This document shows positions 34,429 to 43,568 of a stretch of 64,000 nt of DNA, one piece after another. The stretch covers positions 248,001-312,000 of the forward strand of contig NZ_JAFAIX010000003.1 in the NCBI RefSeq assembly GCF_019236475.1, given 5' to 3'. A program made the translations under genes and the position numbers. The DNA comes from Chitinophaga sp. (GTDB lineage Bacteria > Bacteroidota > Bacteroidia > Chitinophagales > Chitinophagaceae). Position 1 is the stretch's first letter, and each line of letters opens with the position of its first letter. The notes beneath the pieces are model-generated. The model was not told the DNA's origin and ran no database searches. It saw only the letters and a program-made list of their open reading frames with translations.

Positions 34429-35100
34429 ATGAAAAGCGTATATACTTTCCTGTTAGCCTTACTCGGCATGGCCATTTCTACGCGTGCTTTTGCCGCTGGG
34501 GAAGACTCTATTCGCCTCAAAGGCTTTCCCTCCGCTGGTTACTGGCTGAATAAACCCGCCAACGCAGTAGCTAAAAACAATAATGTAAGTATTGTAGCAG
34601 GAAAAGGAACCGACTTCTTCCACTACGGTGGCGGAGACTTTAAAATGACTACGGCTCCTATCCTGCTATTCAATCCAGACGCGGATTTCACGGTAACAAC
34701 GAAATTAAAAGTAGGCTTCAAAGATACCTATGATGGCGGTGCTATTTTCGTTTATGCAGATAGCACCCACTATATAAAATTCCTTTTTGAAAAAAGCCAT
34801 TACGGCACCAAGTCTGTTTGCTCCGGCGTCACCAACACTTACACAGACGATGCGAATAACGCGGTCGCACCTACGAATGAAGTATGGATGCGCCTCAGTA
34901 AAAGAGGAAATTTCTACGGTATGTTCTATTCCATGGATGGAAAAACCTGGATAGCTGCCAGACAAGTAAATTTTCAACCTACCGGCAAAATCAAGCTGGG
35001 CTTCTCTTCTCAGTCACCGCTGGGAGCAAGCTGCGAAAGTATTTTCTCTGATATTCAATATGTGCCTAAAGGGTTTACCAACGGTAACACTGGCGAGTAA
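34429..35100 (+). CDS. Secreted DUF1349 (concanavalin-like) protein
   Basis: 223 residues with a signal peptide (cleavage after AFAA). The mature protein is one beta-sandwich: DFTVTTKLKVGFKDTYDGGA, IFVYADSTHYIKFLFEKS, EVWMRLSKRGNFYGMFYSMD, GKTWIAARQV. DUF1349 shares the concanavalin-like fold of the accessory domain found in GH43 beta-xylosidases, which binds sugar. The GH43 barrel itself is absent. It follows the SGNH gene by 32 bases, so the two probably act on the same carbohydrate. Confidence 0.82.
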   Translation: MKSVYTFLLALLGMAISTRAFAAGEDSIRLKGFPSAGYWLNKPANAVAKNNNVSIVAGKGTDFFHYGGGDFKMTTAPILLFNPDADFTVTTKLKVGFKDTYDGGAIFVYADSTHYIKFLFEKSHYGTKSVCSGVTNTYTDDANNAVAPTNEVWMRLSKRGNFYGMFYSMDGKTWIAARQVNFQPTGKIKLGFSSQSPLGASCESIFSDIQYVPKGFTNGNTGE

Positions 35101-35118
35101 TTTCTTTCGGATATCCGC

Positions 35119-35202
35119 AAAGCGAAAACGGGCGACATCGAAGATGTCGCCCATTTTCGCTTTATCTCTTGTAGTTCCGCGCTGAGCGCGGAACTACAAG
35201 AG
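35119..35202. terminator. Two tandem hairpins between convergent genes
   Basis: First hairpin 35119-35163: AAAGCGAAAACGGGCGACAT paired with its complement, one mismatch, GAA loop. Second 35166-35202: an 18-base arm starting CTCTTGTAGTTCCGCGCT, practically a perfect palindrome. The pair closes transcription from both the DUF1349 and the peptidase genes. The layout resembles the terminator-plus-repeat pairs at 19861, 46429 and 49709. Confidence 0.65.
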
Positions 35203-35255
35203 TAGTTTTGTTTTCCGACCGAAGAATGAAAACAAAACACTTATAAAGTATTGAT

Positions 35256-37418
35256 CTATTTGAGATACAGATCAAAGTAATCTGTAATCTTCTGCATCAA
35301 ATGAACCCTATCTTTCCCCAACACATTATGCAAATGACCAGGGTAAACAAAATAATCCACCTGCGTACCCGTATCCACACAGGATTTCAGGAACTTGATA
35401 GAATGCTCCCATACCACCACATCATCATTGGTACCATGAATCAGCATTAAATGACCTTTCAGATTTTTTGTTTTGGTCAGCAGATTATTATCCGCATAGC
35501 CTTGCGGATTTTCCTGCGGGGTATCCATATAACGTTCGGTATACATCACTTCATACATAGACCAGTCAATCACCGGACCACCAGCTACTGCGGCTTTGAA
35601 CACTTCCGGATGACGCAACATCAACGAAGTAGTCATAAATCCACCAAAACTCCAGCCGTGTACGCCCATTTTGTCGGCATTCACATAAGGCAGTGATTTC
35701 AAGTAAGCAACGCCTTGCAGTTGGTCATTCATCTCCACAGTACCTAACTGACGGAAAGTAGCCTGTTCAAAGGCCATTCCTCGGTTAAGACTACCACGAC
35801 CATCCATGGTAAACACAATATATCCATGTTGGGCCATATACTCATACCAAAGATTGCCACTGGCCGGCCAGGTGTTCTTGATCAGTTGTACATTCGGGCC
35901 ATTGTACAGGTATACAATCACCGGATACTTACGGGTAGAATCGAAATCCACCGGCAGAATGATTTTACCATACAATGGGGTGCCATCATCTGCTTTCAGG
36001 GTAATGTTTTTGATTTCAGGACGCTTGAATTCCTTCAGCGGATCTTTACTGTCAATCAGGGTTTGCACCCATTTACCTTTTACGGCCAAAACCTGCGATA
36101 CAGCAGGAACATTCGCTGCACTGTAAACATCCAACAAGTAATTACCATCCTGACTTAACTGTGCTTCATGCCATCCGGCTGCATTATCCAGGCGGCGCAT
36201 AGCAGCAGTTTTCAGCAATACGGCATACGGATGCTTCTCCATTGGACTTTCTTTCGCAGTATTGATCACTACTTCGCCGGTTCCAGCATTAAAGCCCAGG
36301 ATCTCATTCACCACCCAGTTACCTTTTGTCAACTGACGAATCAACTGCCCATTGGTATTGTAAAGATAGAGATGACGATAACCATCCCGATCGGAATACC
36401 AAATGAACTGGTCATTCTTGCCAGGAACGAAGGTCAGCCCATGTTCTGGATGTACATATTTGCTATCCGTTTCTTCAAAGAGCGTTTTTACTAAGTCGCC
36501 AGTAGCAGTGCTGTACTGGTTCAACCACAAATGGTTTTGCTCACGATTGAGAATAGCAATATAGACAGATTGCTGATCCGGCGCCCAGGTTACCCCTGTG
36601 AGGTAATGATCTGCAGGCAAACCAGTTTTCAGAAATATCGTTTTTTGTGTGCTCGGTTGGTAAATGCCAAGGGTTACTTCGTGAGAAGTACCGCCAGCCA
36701 TAGGATACTTTATCAGGTTGGCTTTCGCTGGTACCACAGACCAGTCTACCACCGGATAATCCTTTACCATACGCTGGTCCATACGGTAGAAAGCCAGTTG
36801 GTCGCCATTTGGAGAGAAAAATATACCGCCGTTGATACCAAATTCATCTCGGTGTACGCTTTTTCCGTTCACAATGTTTGCGTCGGCATCATTGGTAACG
36901 GAAAGGGTACGACCATCGGCCGTGCGGAGGAAAAGGTTGTTGTTGACAGTCCAGGCGATCTGGTTGCTTTTAGGATTTAGGGAGACATTTTCCGCTCCTT
37001 CGGGAAGGGTACACAAGGTATTGCCTTGCCATTTACCATCTTTCAGGGTCACGGTATATACCTTGTTTGCCATGGTAAACCAGGCATTGGTAGCATTGAT
37101 CCATTTGAGCGGAGGGAGGCCACGAAGCGGGCTTCCAGAGAAAAGTTGTTCATTCAGGTTGGCGGTAGTCAACAGGGTATCAGCTTTCATGGAAGGAACG
37201 CTGTATTTCACCCAGGCCGTGGAACCATTGGCTGTAATTGCTCTTGTGTAGGCGTTTTCACCGGGAATCCATTCAAACATTTTCAGCTTTTCGGGGGCCA
37301 GCTCCATGCGAAGCCTGTTGGTAGCTTCCGACATAGTGTACATCCGCTGCTGGGCATAGGTATATTGCCAGGCACTCATCACAGATCCAGTCAAAAGCAC
37401 TAGGAACGCTTTTTTCAT
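35256..37418 (-). CDS. S9 family peptidase, dipeptidyl-peptidase IV-like
   Basis: 720 residues with a signal peptide (cleavage near AWQYTYA). The N-terminal half is a beta-propeller (DPPIV_N; repeats such as DQLAFYRMDQRMVKDYPVVD and FIWYSDRDGYRHLYLY). The C-terminal alpha/beta-hydrolase domain has the triad: Ser near residue 590 in HGWSFGGFM, Asp near 664 in HGTNDDVV, His near 694 in PGHLHNV. It removes X-Pro dipeptides from peptides in the periplasm, used in protein or peptide feeding. Single gene converging on the DUF1349 gene. Confidence 0.92.
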   Translation of the reverse strand: MKKAFLVLLTGSVMSAWQYTYAQQRMYTMSEATNRLRMELAPEKLKMFEWIPGENAYTRAITANGSTAWVKYSVPSMKADTLLTTANLNEQLFSGSPLRGLPPLKWINATNAWFTMANKVYTVTLKDGKWQGNTLCTLPEGAENVSLNPKSNQIAWTVNNNLFLRTADGRTLSVTNDADANIVNGKSVHRDEFGINGGIFFSPNGDQLAFYRMDQRMVKDYPVVDWSVVPAKANLIKYPMAGGTSHEVTLGIYQPSTQKTIFLKTGLPADHYLTGVTWAPDQQSVYIAILNREQNHLWLNQYSTATGDLVKTLFEETDSKYVHPEHGLTFVPGKNDQFIWYSDRDGYRHLYLYNTNGQLIRQLTKGNWVVNEILGFNAGTGEVVINTAKESPMEKHPYAVLLKTAAMRRLDNAAGWHEAQLSQDGNYLLDVYSAANVPAVSQVLAVKGKWVQTLIDSKDPLKEFKRPEIKNITLKADDGTPLYGKIILPVDFDSTRKYPVIVYLYNGPNVQLIKNTWPASGNLWYEYMAQHGYIVFTMDGRGSLNRGMAFEQATFRQLGTVEMNDQLQGVAYLKSLPYVNADKMGVHGWSFGGFMTTSLMLRHPEVFKAAVAGGPVIDWSMYEVMYTERYMDTPQENPQGYADNNLLTKTKNLKGHLMLIHGTNDDVVVWEHSIKFLKSCVDTGTQVDYFVYPGHLHNVLGKDRVHLMQKITDYFDLYLK

Positions 37419-37475
37419 CCTTTTAACTTTTTAGGATGCGAATGTAACCAAAAGAAGCCTGTTTACCGCGGGAAA

Positions 37476-38471
37476 TCAGCCTACAGCACCATTACGCTGT
37501 ATCCATTCCCTTTCTTCCGGCAACAAGTAATCGGCGCGTTTTTCTGTAATCCAGGAAAAGGTTTTCTTCACTTCCGCTTTTGCTGCCCGGAACTTCCAAA
37601 GAAATTCCATGCCCAGCATCAGGTCTGTGAAGCCGTTTTTGTGGGAATCGCCATTGAGATGATGGGTTTCACCAGTTCTTTTACGTGACAGTAACTCTGT
37701 GATACGATTAATCACCGCCTGTATGGCATTTTCGTCGGCATATTTATAAATCGCCTGCATGGCCTCAAATTTCAACTGTCCACGCATCAGGCAACGAGCA
37801 TAGAACAAGACTTCTTTCTCCCGCTCTATGTCGGCTATGGTGGCAAAAGCAAGACTCCTAACATCAGAACGGTGATGCTCCAATAACCGTTTCAATGCAC
37901 CCAAGCTTTTGCGGGTAGCAATTCTATTCAACAATACTGCTATATAATATATATCATATTCATTAACAGTACGTTGTAATATTTGCAATACCCACTCTTC
38001 CACCGCTGGGTTTTTAGTCCCTTTCAGGGCCAGCAGGGCGGATCTACGTACGTTGGTATTGGTAGACAACGCATTATTCAGCAAGGGCTGTACATTGATA
38101 TAAGAAGGAATGGGCAGGCCTCGTTCCAAGTCTTGTTGAATGCCGGTAATCATATCGGCATCCTGTTCTATTTTGAGTCGGTCGATTAAAAAACGAATTA
38201 CTTCAGGGTCATTTGTATTGCGAGACAGTTGCGCTATGATATACAAAGCTGCTCTCCTCCTTTCCTTGTTCTCTTCATGTTCAATGTATTGATACAGAAC
38301 GGGAATGTAGGCATGATTGGCTAGTTGTTCGGCCTCCCGGAGCGCCTGCCAGCTAATTGTCTGAGTTTCCTGGAGCTGATCTGATCGGTCGCATATCCGG
38401 CTGATGAGGGTTTGAATATAATCCATCGCTGTTGTTATTTGATCTGCTACCCCTGCATTTCCAAGAACCAT
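37476..38471 (-). CDS. HEAT-repeat protein
   Basis: 331 residues, all-helical with repeated pairs such as RRAALYIIAQLSRNTNDPEV, RRSALLALKGTKNPAVEEWV and RSLAFATIADIEREKEVLFY. This is a HEAT/PBS-lyase-like solenoid, typically a protein-binding scaffold. Start taken at 38471; an ATG at 38424 (MDYIQTLI) is also possible. No membrane segment or catalytic motif. Divergent from the dihydroorotase-like gene, with 116 bases between. Confidence 0.75.
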   Translation of the reverse strand: MVLGNAGVADQITTAMDYIQTLISRICDRSDQLQETQTISWQALREAEQLANHAYIPVLYQYIEHEENKERRRAALYIIAQLSRNTNDPEVIRFLIDRLKIEQDADMITGIQQDLERGLPIPSYINVQPLLNNALSTNTNVRRSALLALKGTKNPAVEEWVLQILQRTVNEYDIYYIAVLLNRIATRKSLGALKRLLEHHRSDVRSLAFATIADIEREKEVLFYARCLMRGQLKFEAMQAIYKYADENAIQAVINRITELLSRKRTGETHHLNGDSHKNGFTDLMLGMEFLWKFRAAKAEVKKTFSWITEKRADYLLPEEREWIQRNGAVG

Positions 38472-38532
38472 ACCAACCTGAATAAAGCTGCTTAAATGTA
38501 GGGATTCCCCTCTTTCATTAACAGTTTTGTAC

Positions 38533-38540
38533 TACATTTG
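38533..38540 (+). promoter_or_regulatory. -7 box before the dihydroorotase-like gene
   Basis: TACATTTG, an exact TAnnTTTG match, 47 bases before ATG 38588. The -33 region is weak. Confidence 0.4.
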
Positions 38541-38587
38541 CTGCGGTATTTTTGGATCGGTTTCGATATTTTAGAACAGACTTACAG

Positions 38588-39847
38588 ATGCACATGTTAC
38601 TCAAAAACGTCAGAATTTTAGCGCCTTCCTCTCCTTTCCATGGGCAGCAAAAAGACATTTCCATTCAGAACGGTATTATCCACCAAGTGGCAGACCACCT
38701 GGAGGATAACCACGCTACTGTCATTTCAGGTGAAAACCTGCATGTTTCAGCAGGTTGGATGGATATTTTCTCTCATTTTTCAGACCCAGGCCAGGAATAT
38801 AAGGAAGACCTTTACACTGGTGTCAAGGCAGCGGCAAGAGGTGGTTATACAACCGTAATGGTAGTTCCCAATACCCAACCCGCCCTTCATACCAAAGCGC
38901 AGATAGAATATGTCATCAGCAAAACACGCCACAGCGCTGTGAATGTGCTGCCAATTGGCGCCGCCACCAAAAATCTGGAAGGTACCGGACTAGCTGAAAT
39001 GTATGAAATGAGAGAAGCCGGCGCCGTAGCGTTCTCCGATGGCTGGAAACCATTGCAATCACCCGGCCTGCTCCTGAAAGCCCTCCAATACATCAAGGCT
39101 TTCGACGGCACCCTGATCCAGCTCCCAGACGACCATAGCGTTTCTGCACACGGCCTCATGAATGAGGGTATCTACTCTACACAACTGGGTATGCCTGGCA
39201 AACCTGCCCTGGCAGAAGAACTGATCGTTCAACGTGATATAGAACTAGCAAAATATACAGACTCACACCTGCATATCACCGGTATCACCACTCGCAAATC
39301 AGTGGAAATGATCGCTGCGGCCAAAGCGCAGGGTATCAAGGTAACCTGTTCTGTAACACCTTACCACCTGTCGCTGACAGATGCCAGCCTGGTGAACTAC
39401 GATACCAACCTGAAAGTAAACCCTCCCCTCAGAGGCGCCGATGATGTGAAAGCTTTACAGGATGCAGTGAAAAACGGTATTATCGATTGCTTTGCTACCC
39501 ATCATCTGCCACAAGACTGGGATGCTAAAGTAGTCGAGTTCGAATATGCAAAAAATGGTATGATCGGCTTGGAAAGTAGCTTCGGTGTCATCCGCAAACA
39601 CCTACCGGAAGTACCACTGGAACATTTGATTTCCATGCTGACAGACAAACCCCGTAAAATATTCGGTCTGCAACAACCTACCCTCCAGGAAGGTGCTGTA
39701 GCCAACCTTACGGTGTTCAACCCTGATGAAGAATGGATTTTCACGGAGGCAGATATTGCTTCCAGGTCCAGAAATTCAGCGTATATTGGGGCAGCCCTAA
39801 AAGGTAGAGCCGTAGCTGTAGTGAATAATGGGCAAGTAACAAAATAA
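38588..39847 (+). CDS. Dihydroorotase-like amidohydrolase, metal ligands replaced
   Basis: 419 residues from ATG 38588 (or 38594). The whole chain aligns with type I dihydroorotases: GWMDIFSHFSDPGQEYKED, AAARGGYTTVMVVPNTQP, GAVAFSDGWKPLQSPG, MNEG, VTPYHLSL and KVNPPLR. But the metal site is gone: the HxH histidine is Phe61 (His63 remains), the substrate Arg is Ser65, the HAED histidine is Leu179, the HxS histidine is Gly232, and the ATDHAPH aspartate is His305. It is probably a non-catalytic paralogue, perhaps a partner for aspartate carbamoyltransferase as in some bacteria. First of a series of same-strand genes leading into a glycosylation cluster. Confidence 0.85.
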   Translation: MHMLLKNVRILAPSSPFHGQQKDISIQNGIIHQVADHLEDNHATVISGENLHVSAGWMDIFSHFSDPGQEYKEDLYTGVKAAARGGYTTVMVVPNTQPALHTKAQIEYVISKTRHSAVNVLPIGAATKNLEGTGLAEMYEMREAGAVAFSDGWKPLQSPGLLLKALQYIKAFDGTLIQLPDDHSVSAHGLMNEGIYSTQLGMPGKPALAEELIVQRDIELAKYTDSHLHITGITTRKSVEMIAAAKAQGIKVTCSVTPYHLSLTDASLVNYDTNLKVNPPLRGADDVKALQDAVKNGIIDCFATHHLPQDWDAKVVEFEYAKNGMIGLESSFGVIRKHLPEVPLEHLISMLTDKPRKIFGLQQPTLQEGAVANLTVFNPDEEWIFTEADIASRSRNSAYIGAALKGRAVAVVNNGQVTK

Positions 39848-39890
39848 ACCTGGTTCTTATATTCCTACATCCATAAAACAATTTGTTGCT

Positions 39891-40382
39891 ATGTCAAACA
39901 AAAACCACATTCCTTACGGAATAGTTACTGCCCTCGTCCTTTTTGTTTATAACCTCGTCATGTACTTCATGAAATTGAACATGGAGAGATGGACCGGATG
40001 GGTAGGCATGCTGCTGCTAGCCGTAGGCGTTATTCTTGCTTGTCTTGATTTCGGAAAGAAAAATGCAGGACAAACTTTCGGAACCATTTTCGCTAATGGT
40101 TTTAAAACAACGGCTGTGATCACCGTGCTTTCCATCCTGCTGACAGTTGTCATGCTGATCATCTTCCCTGACATGAAAGAGCAAACATTGGAAGCAGCTC
40201 GTAAGCAAATGGAATTAAACAAGACACCAGAAGATGCCATTCAGAAAGCACTGGAGCTGACAAGTAGAATGTATTTTGTGTTTGCCATTGGTGGAATACT
40301 GTTCACCTACATGATCCTAGGTGTAATCGCTTCCCTGATCGGAGCAGCGGTAGCGCCCAAAGAACAAAAGGCCCAGGGCTAA
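39891..40382 (+). CDS. DUF4199 membrane protein
   Basis: 163 residues with four membrane segments: GIVTALVLFVYNLVMYFM, WVGMLLLAVGVILACLDF, TAVITVLSILLTVVMLIIF and FVFAIGGILFTYMILGVIAS. The polar stretch MKEQTLEAARKQMELNKTPE lies between segments 3 and 4. This is the DUF4199 pattern, specific to Bacteroidota. It precedes the GT2 gene by 27 bases and is likely cotranscribed; a role in lipid-linked sugar export or membrane organisation is only a guess. Confidence 0.85.
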   Translation: MSNKNHIPYGIVTALVLFVYNLVMYFMKLNMERWTGWVGMLLLAVGVILACLDFGKKNAGQTFGTIFANGFKTTAVITVLSILLTVVMLIIFPDMKEQTLEAARKQMELNKTPEDAIQKALELTSRMYFVFAIGGILFTYMILGVIASLIGAAVAPKEQKAQG

Positions 40383-40409
40383 GAAAATATTATCAAGGAG
40401 AAATTATCA

Positions 40410-41363
40410 ATGAGTTTGAACATATCCGTAATCGTTCCTTTAAAAAACGAAGAAGAATCACTACCAGAGCTGGCCGCCTGGATCGACCGTGTCATGCGGG
40501 AACACCACTTCTCCTATGAAGTATGGATGATCGACGATGGCAGCACAGACAACTCTTGGCAGGTCATTCAACAGCTTGGAACAGAAAACCCACAAATCAA
40601 AGGCATCAAATTTCAACGCAACTATGGTAAGTCCGCCGCCCTCAATGAAGGGTTCGCGGCCGCCCAAGGAGACGTTGTCATCACTATGGACGCAGATCTG
40701 CAAGATAGTCCGGATGAAATCCCAGACCTCTATCGCATGATCATCGAAGATGGCTATGACCTCGTCAGCGGTTGGAAAAAGAAACGCTACGATAACGCAT
40801 TTACCAAAAACCTGCCCTCCAAACTCTATAACTACACCACTACCCGCATGAGCGGCGTTAAACTACACGACATGAACTGCGGCCTCAAATCCTACCGCAG
40901 GAAAGTAGTGAAGTCTATAGAAGTGTACGGCGAAATGCACAGGTACATCCCTGTCATCGCCAAATGGAACGGCTTCCGTAACATCGGTGAAAAAGTAGTA
41001 GAACACAGAGCCCGCAAATACGGCACCACCAAATTTGGCCTGGAACGCTTTATCAACGGATTCCTCGACCTCGCTACCATCATGTTTATCGGGAAATTTG
41101 GGAAAAGACCCATGCACCTCTTCGGTGCCCTTGGGACCTTCTTCTTTATCCTGGGTTTTGTAATCGCTGGATATCTCAGCTTCGCGAAAATTTTCTACGA
41201 TAAATACAATATGACCGACAGACCTATCTTCTTCCTAGCCCTGCTGGCAATGATTATAGGCTCTCAATTATTCCTCACAGGTTTTATCGGCGAACTGGTG
41301 ACACGCAATGCCACAGAACGTAATATCTACCTAGTAGAAGAAAGAATGGACAACACGATCTAA
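40410..41363 (+). CDS. Glycosyltransferase family 2, dolichyl-phosphate-mannose-synthase-like
   Basis: 317 residues. GT-A domain: VIVPLKNEEESLPEL (8-22), VWMIDDGSTDNSW (38-50), FQRNYGKSAALNEGF, and DADLQDSP with the metal-binding DxD at 94-96. Two C-terminal membrane segments (GALGTFFFILGFVIAGYLSF and PIFFLALLAMIIGSQLFLTG) resemble GtrB/Gtr-type polyprenyl-phosphate glycosyltransferases. It would charge undecaprenyl phosphate with a sugar at the inner membrane. A good Shine-Dalgarno (AAGGAG) lies before the ATG. Stop and start of the next gene overlap (TAATG). Confidence 0.9.
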   Translation: MSLNISVIVPLKNEEESLPELAAWIDRVMREHHFSYEVWMIDDGSTDNSWQVIQQLGTENPQIKGIKFQRNYGKSAALNEGFAAAQGDVVITMDADLQDSPDEIPDLYRMIIEDGYDLVSGWKKKRYDNAFTKNLPSKLYNYTTTRMSGVKLHDMNCGLKSYRRKVVKSIEVYGEMHRYIPVIAKWNGFRNIGEKVVEHRARKYGTTKFGLERFINGFLDLATIMFIGKFGKRPMHLFGALGTFFFILGFVIAGYLSFAKIFYDKYNMTDRPIFFLALLAMIIGSQLFLTGFIGELVTRNATERNIYLVEERMDNTI

Positions 41364-42508
41364 TGACGCAAAGAAAGAAAATACTCATCATCGGCACAGC
41401 CTACCCCTTCCGGGGTGGGCTTGCTGCGTATAATGAAAGACTGGCAGAAGAACTGCAAAAGGAAAACCATGAGGTGGAAATATTCACTTTCACCGTCCAA
41501 TACCCGGAATTACTTTTCCCAGGCAAAAGCCAGTACTCTACCGATCCAGCACCCGCACACCTGCGCATCAAACGCCTTGTCAATTCCGTCAACCCGCTGA
41601 ATTGGCTCAAAGCAGGCCGCGCTATCCGCAAAATGAACCCAGACATCATCATTGTCAAATTCTGGCTACCCATCATGGGCCCCGCTTTCGGAAGCCTACT
41701 GCGACTCGGTAAAAAGAAACATCATACCAAGGTAATCTCCATCCTGGATAACGTGGTACCCCACGAAAAACGCCCGGGTGATGTCCCCTTTACAAAATAT
41801 TTCCTCAAACCCGTGGATGCATTTATCGCGATGAGTCAATCTGTACTCAACGATCTCCGCGTGTTTGAGCCCAATAAACCGGCATCCCTCATTCCCCATC
41901 CTATCTATGATAACTATGGGGAACAAATTTCTAAAGAGGCTGCTAGAGCCAATTTAAAGCTACAACCAGGTAAAAAATATATCCTGTTCTTCGGTTTTAT
42001 CCGCGCCTACAAAGGCCTGGACCTCCTGCTCAAAGCCATGGCCGATGAACGCCTGAAAAAACTGGATATACATGCCATTGTAGCCGGTGAATTCTATGAA
42101 GATGCCGCTCCCTATCAGCAACTCCTACAGGAATTGCAACTAGGCGATCGCGTACTCATGCATACAGATTTCATCCCCAACGAAGCAGTTAAAAATTATT
42201 TCTGTGCCGCAGATCTAGTAGTACAACCCTATAAAAGTGCCACCCAAAGCGGTATTTCGCAGATCGCATACCACTTTGATAAACCAATGGTGGTCACCAA
42301 TGTAGGTGGACTCACGGAAATGGTACCAGACGGCGTAGTAGGCTTCCAATGTGAGCCCGATCCGCAAAGCATCGCCGCTGCCATCGAGAAATATTTCGTG
42401 GAAAACCGCGAAGCCGATATGGTAGCTGCCTTGCAACAGGAAAAATTAAAATATTCCTGGCATCGCCTGGCCACAGAAATTCATAAATTAGCCGACAACA
42501 TTTCTTAA
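41363..42508 (+). CDS. Glycosyltransferase family 4
   Basis: 381 residues, GT-B fold. N-terminal acceptor side begins ILIIGTAYPFRGGLAAYNER; C-terminal side has YILFFGFIRAYKGLDLLLKA, DRVLMHTDFIPNEAV, and the nucleotide-sugar motif PYKSATQSGISQIAYHFDKP with the expected acidic/Gly pattern (GGLTEMVPDG). Transfers a sugar from a nucleotide donor to a glycan. Its ATG overlaps the preceding stop by one base, so it is translationally coupled to the GT2 gene. GDP-heptose made by the following genes may be its donor; that is inferred from position. Confidence 0.9.
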   Translation: MTQRKKILIIGTAYPFRGGLAAYNERLAEELQKENHEVEIFTFTVQYPELLFPGKSQYSTDPAPAHLRIKRLVNSVNPLNWLKAGRAIRKMNPDIIIVKFWLPIMGPAFGSLLRLGKKKHHTKVISILDNVVPHEKRPGDVPFTKYFLKPVDAFIAMSQSVLNDLRVFEPNKPASLIPHPIYDNYGEQISKEAARANLKLQPGKKYILFFGFIRAYKGLDLLLKAMADERLKKLDIHAIVAGEFYEDAAPYQQLLQELQLGDRVLMHTDFIPNEAVKNYFCAADLVVQPYKSATQSGISQIAYHFDKPMVVTNVGGLTEMVPDGVVGFQCEPDPQSIAAAIEKYFVENREADMVAALQQEKLKYSWHRLATEIHKLADNIS

Positions 42509-42531
42509 GATATCTAAACCAAAACAAAGGC

Positions 42532-43554
42532 GTGATTTACAGAAGTAAAGCTCCTCTACGTATAGGCCTTGCCGGTGGCGGCACCGACGTAAGTCCTTAT
42601 TCCGACTTATACGGCGGCGCTATCCTCAATGCAACCATATCTCTCTATGCACGCGCTTCCATCGAACCGCTGACAGAGAACAAAGTGATTTTTGAATCTG
42701 CTGACAGAAGAGAATCCCTCTCCTACGATGCAACCTATCCCCTGCCATTAGATGGCAAGTTGGATATCCTCAAAGGAGTGGTAAACCGCCTGTATAAAGA
42801 CTATGGCCAGCTCCCTTCTGGGTTCAAGCTGACCACCTTCGTGGACGCACCTGCTGGCTCCGGCCTCGGCACCTCCTCTACACTAGTAGTGGCTGTACTC
42901 GGCGCCTTCGCGGAATGGCTGAAACTCCCCCTGGGTGAATACGATATGGCCCACCTGGCCTACTCTATTGAAAGAGAAGACCTTAAACAGGCCGGCGGCA
43001 AACAAGACCAGTATGCAGCTACTTTCGGTGGCGTGAACTTCATGGAATTCTATGCCGGCGATAAAGTAATCGTGAACCCGCTCCGCATCAAGGACGTATA
43101 TCTCCACGAACTGGAAAATAACCTGGTGCTCTTCTATACTTCTACCAGTCGCCTCTCTTCTAGCATTATCTCTGAACAACAGAAAAATGTAAACGAAAAG
43201 AAAGACGACTCCATTGACGCCATGCATCATCTCAAAGAACAATCTGTGATGATGAAAGAAGCCCTGCTACGCGGTTCCATCGATAAGATCGGGGAAATCC
43301 TGGACTATGGCTTTCAATACAAGAAAAAAATGGCAAAAGGAATCTCCAATCCACAACTGGATGAGATTTATGAGGCAGCCCGCAATGCCGGCGCCAGTGG
43401 CGGTAAAATCTCCGGCGCAGGTGGTGGAGGCTTCATGATCTTCTATTGCCCGAAAAATACCCGCTTCGCCGTAGTAGATGCCCTGGGCAAATTCGGCGGA
43501 GATGTTAAACGTTATCATTTTACCAATAATGGTGTTCAAACCTGGAGCATCTAA
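42532..43554 (+). CDS. hddA: D-glycero-alpha-D-manno-heptose 7-phosphate kinase, HddA-like (GHMP family)
   Basis: 340 residues, starting at GTG 42532 with AAAGG just before it. GHMP kinase with APLRIGLAGGGTDVSPYSDL at the N-terminus, P-loop PAGSGLGTSSTL (107-118), and the C-terminal GASGGKISGAGGGGFMIFYC. The AGGGTDVSPY signature and size separate it from mevalonate or homoserine kinases. It puts phosphate on C1 of heptose 7-phosphate. First of four genes that together make GDP-D-glycero-alpha-D-manno-heptose. Confidence 0.88.
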   Translation: MIYRSKAPLRIGLAGGGTDVSPYSDLYGGAILNATISLYARASIEPLTENKVIFESADRRESLSYDATYPLPLDGKLDILKGVVNRLYKDYGQLPSGFKLTTFVDAPAGSGLGTSSTLVVAVLGAFAEWLKLPLGEYDMAHLAYSIEREDLKQAGGKQDQYAATFGGVNFMEFYAGDKVIVNPLRIKDVYLHELENNLVLFYTSTSRLSSSIISEQQKNVNEKKDDSIDAMHHLKEQSVMMKEALLRGSIDKIGEILDYGFQYKKKMAKGISNPQLDEIYEAARNAGASGGKISGAGGGGFMIFYCPKNTRFAVVDALGKFGGDVKRYHFTNNGVQTWSI

Positions 43555-43568
43555 TTTAACTTTACCCG

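Noticed and set aside
34429..35100. GH43 beta-xylosidase
   Set aside because: Only the accessory beta-sandwich is present; the five-bladed catalytic domain is missing.
42532..43554. Start at a downstream ATG for the GHMP kinase
   Set aside because: It would remove the conserved APLRIGLAGGGTD segment; GTG 42532 with AAAGG ahead fits better.
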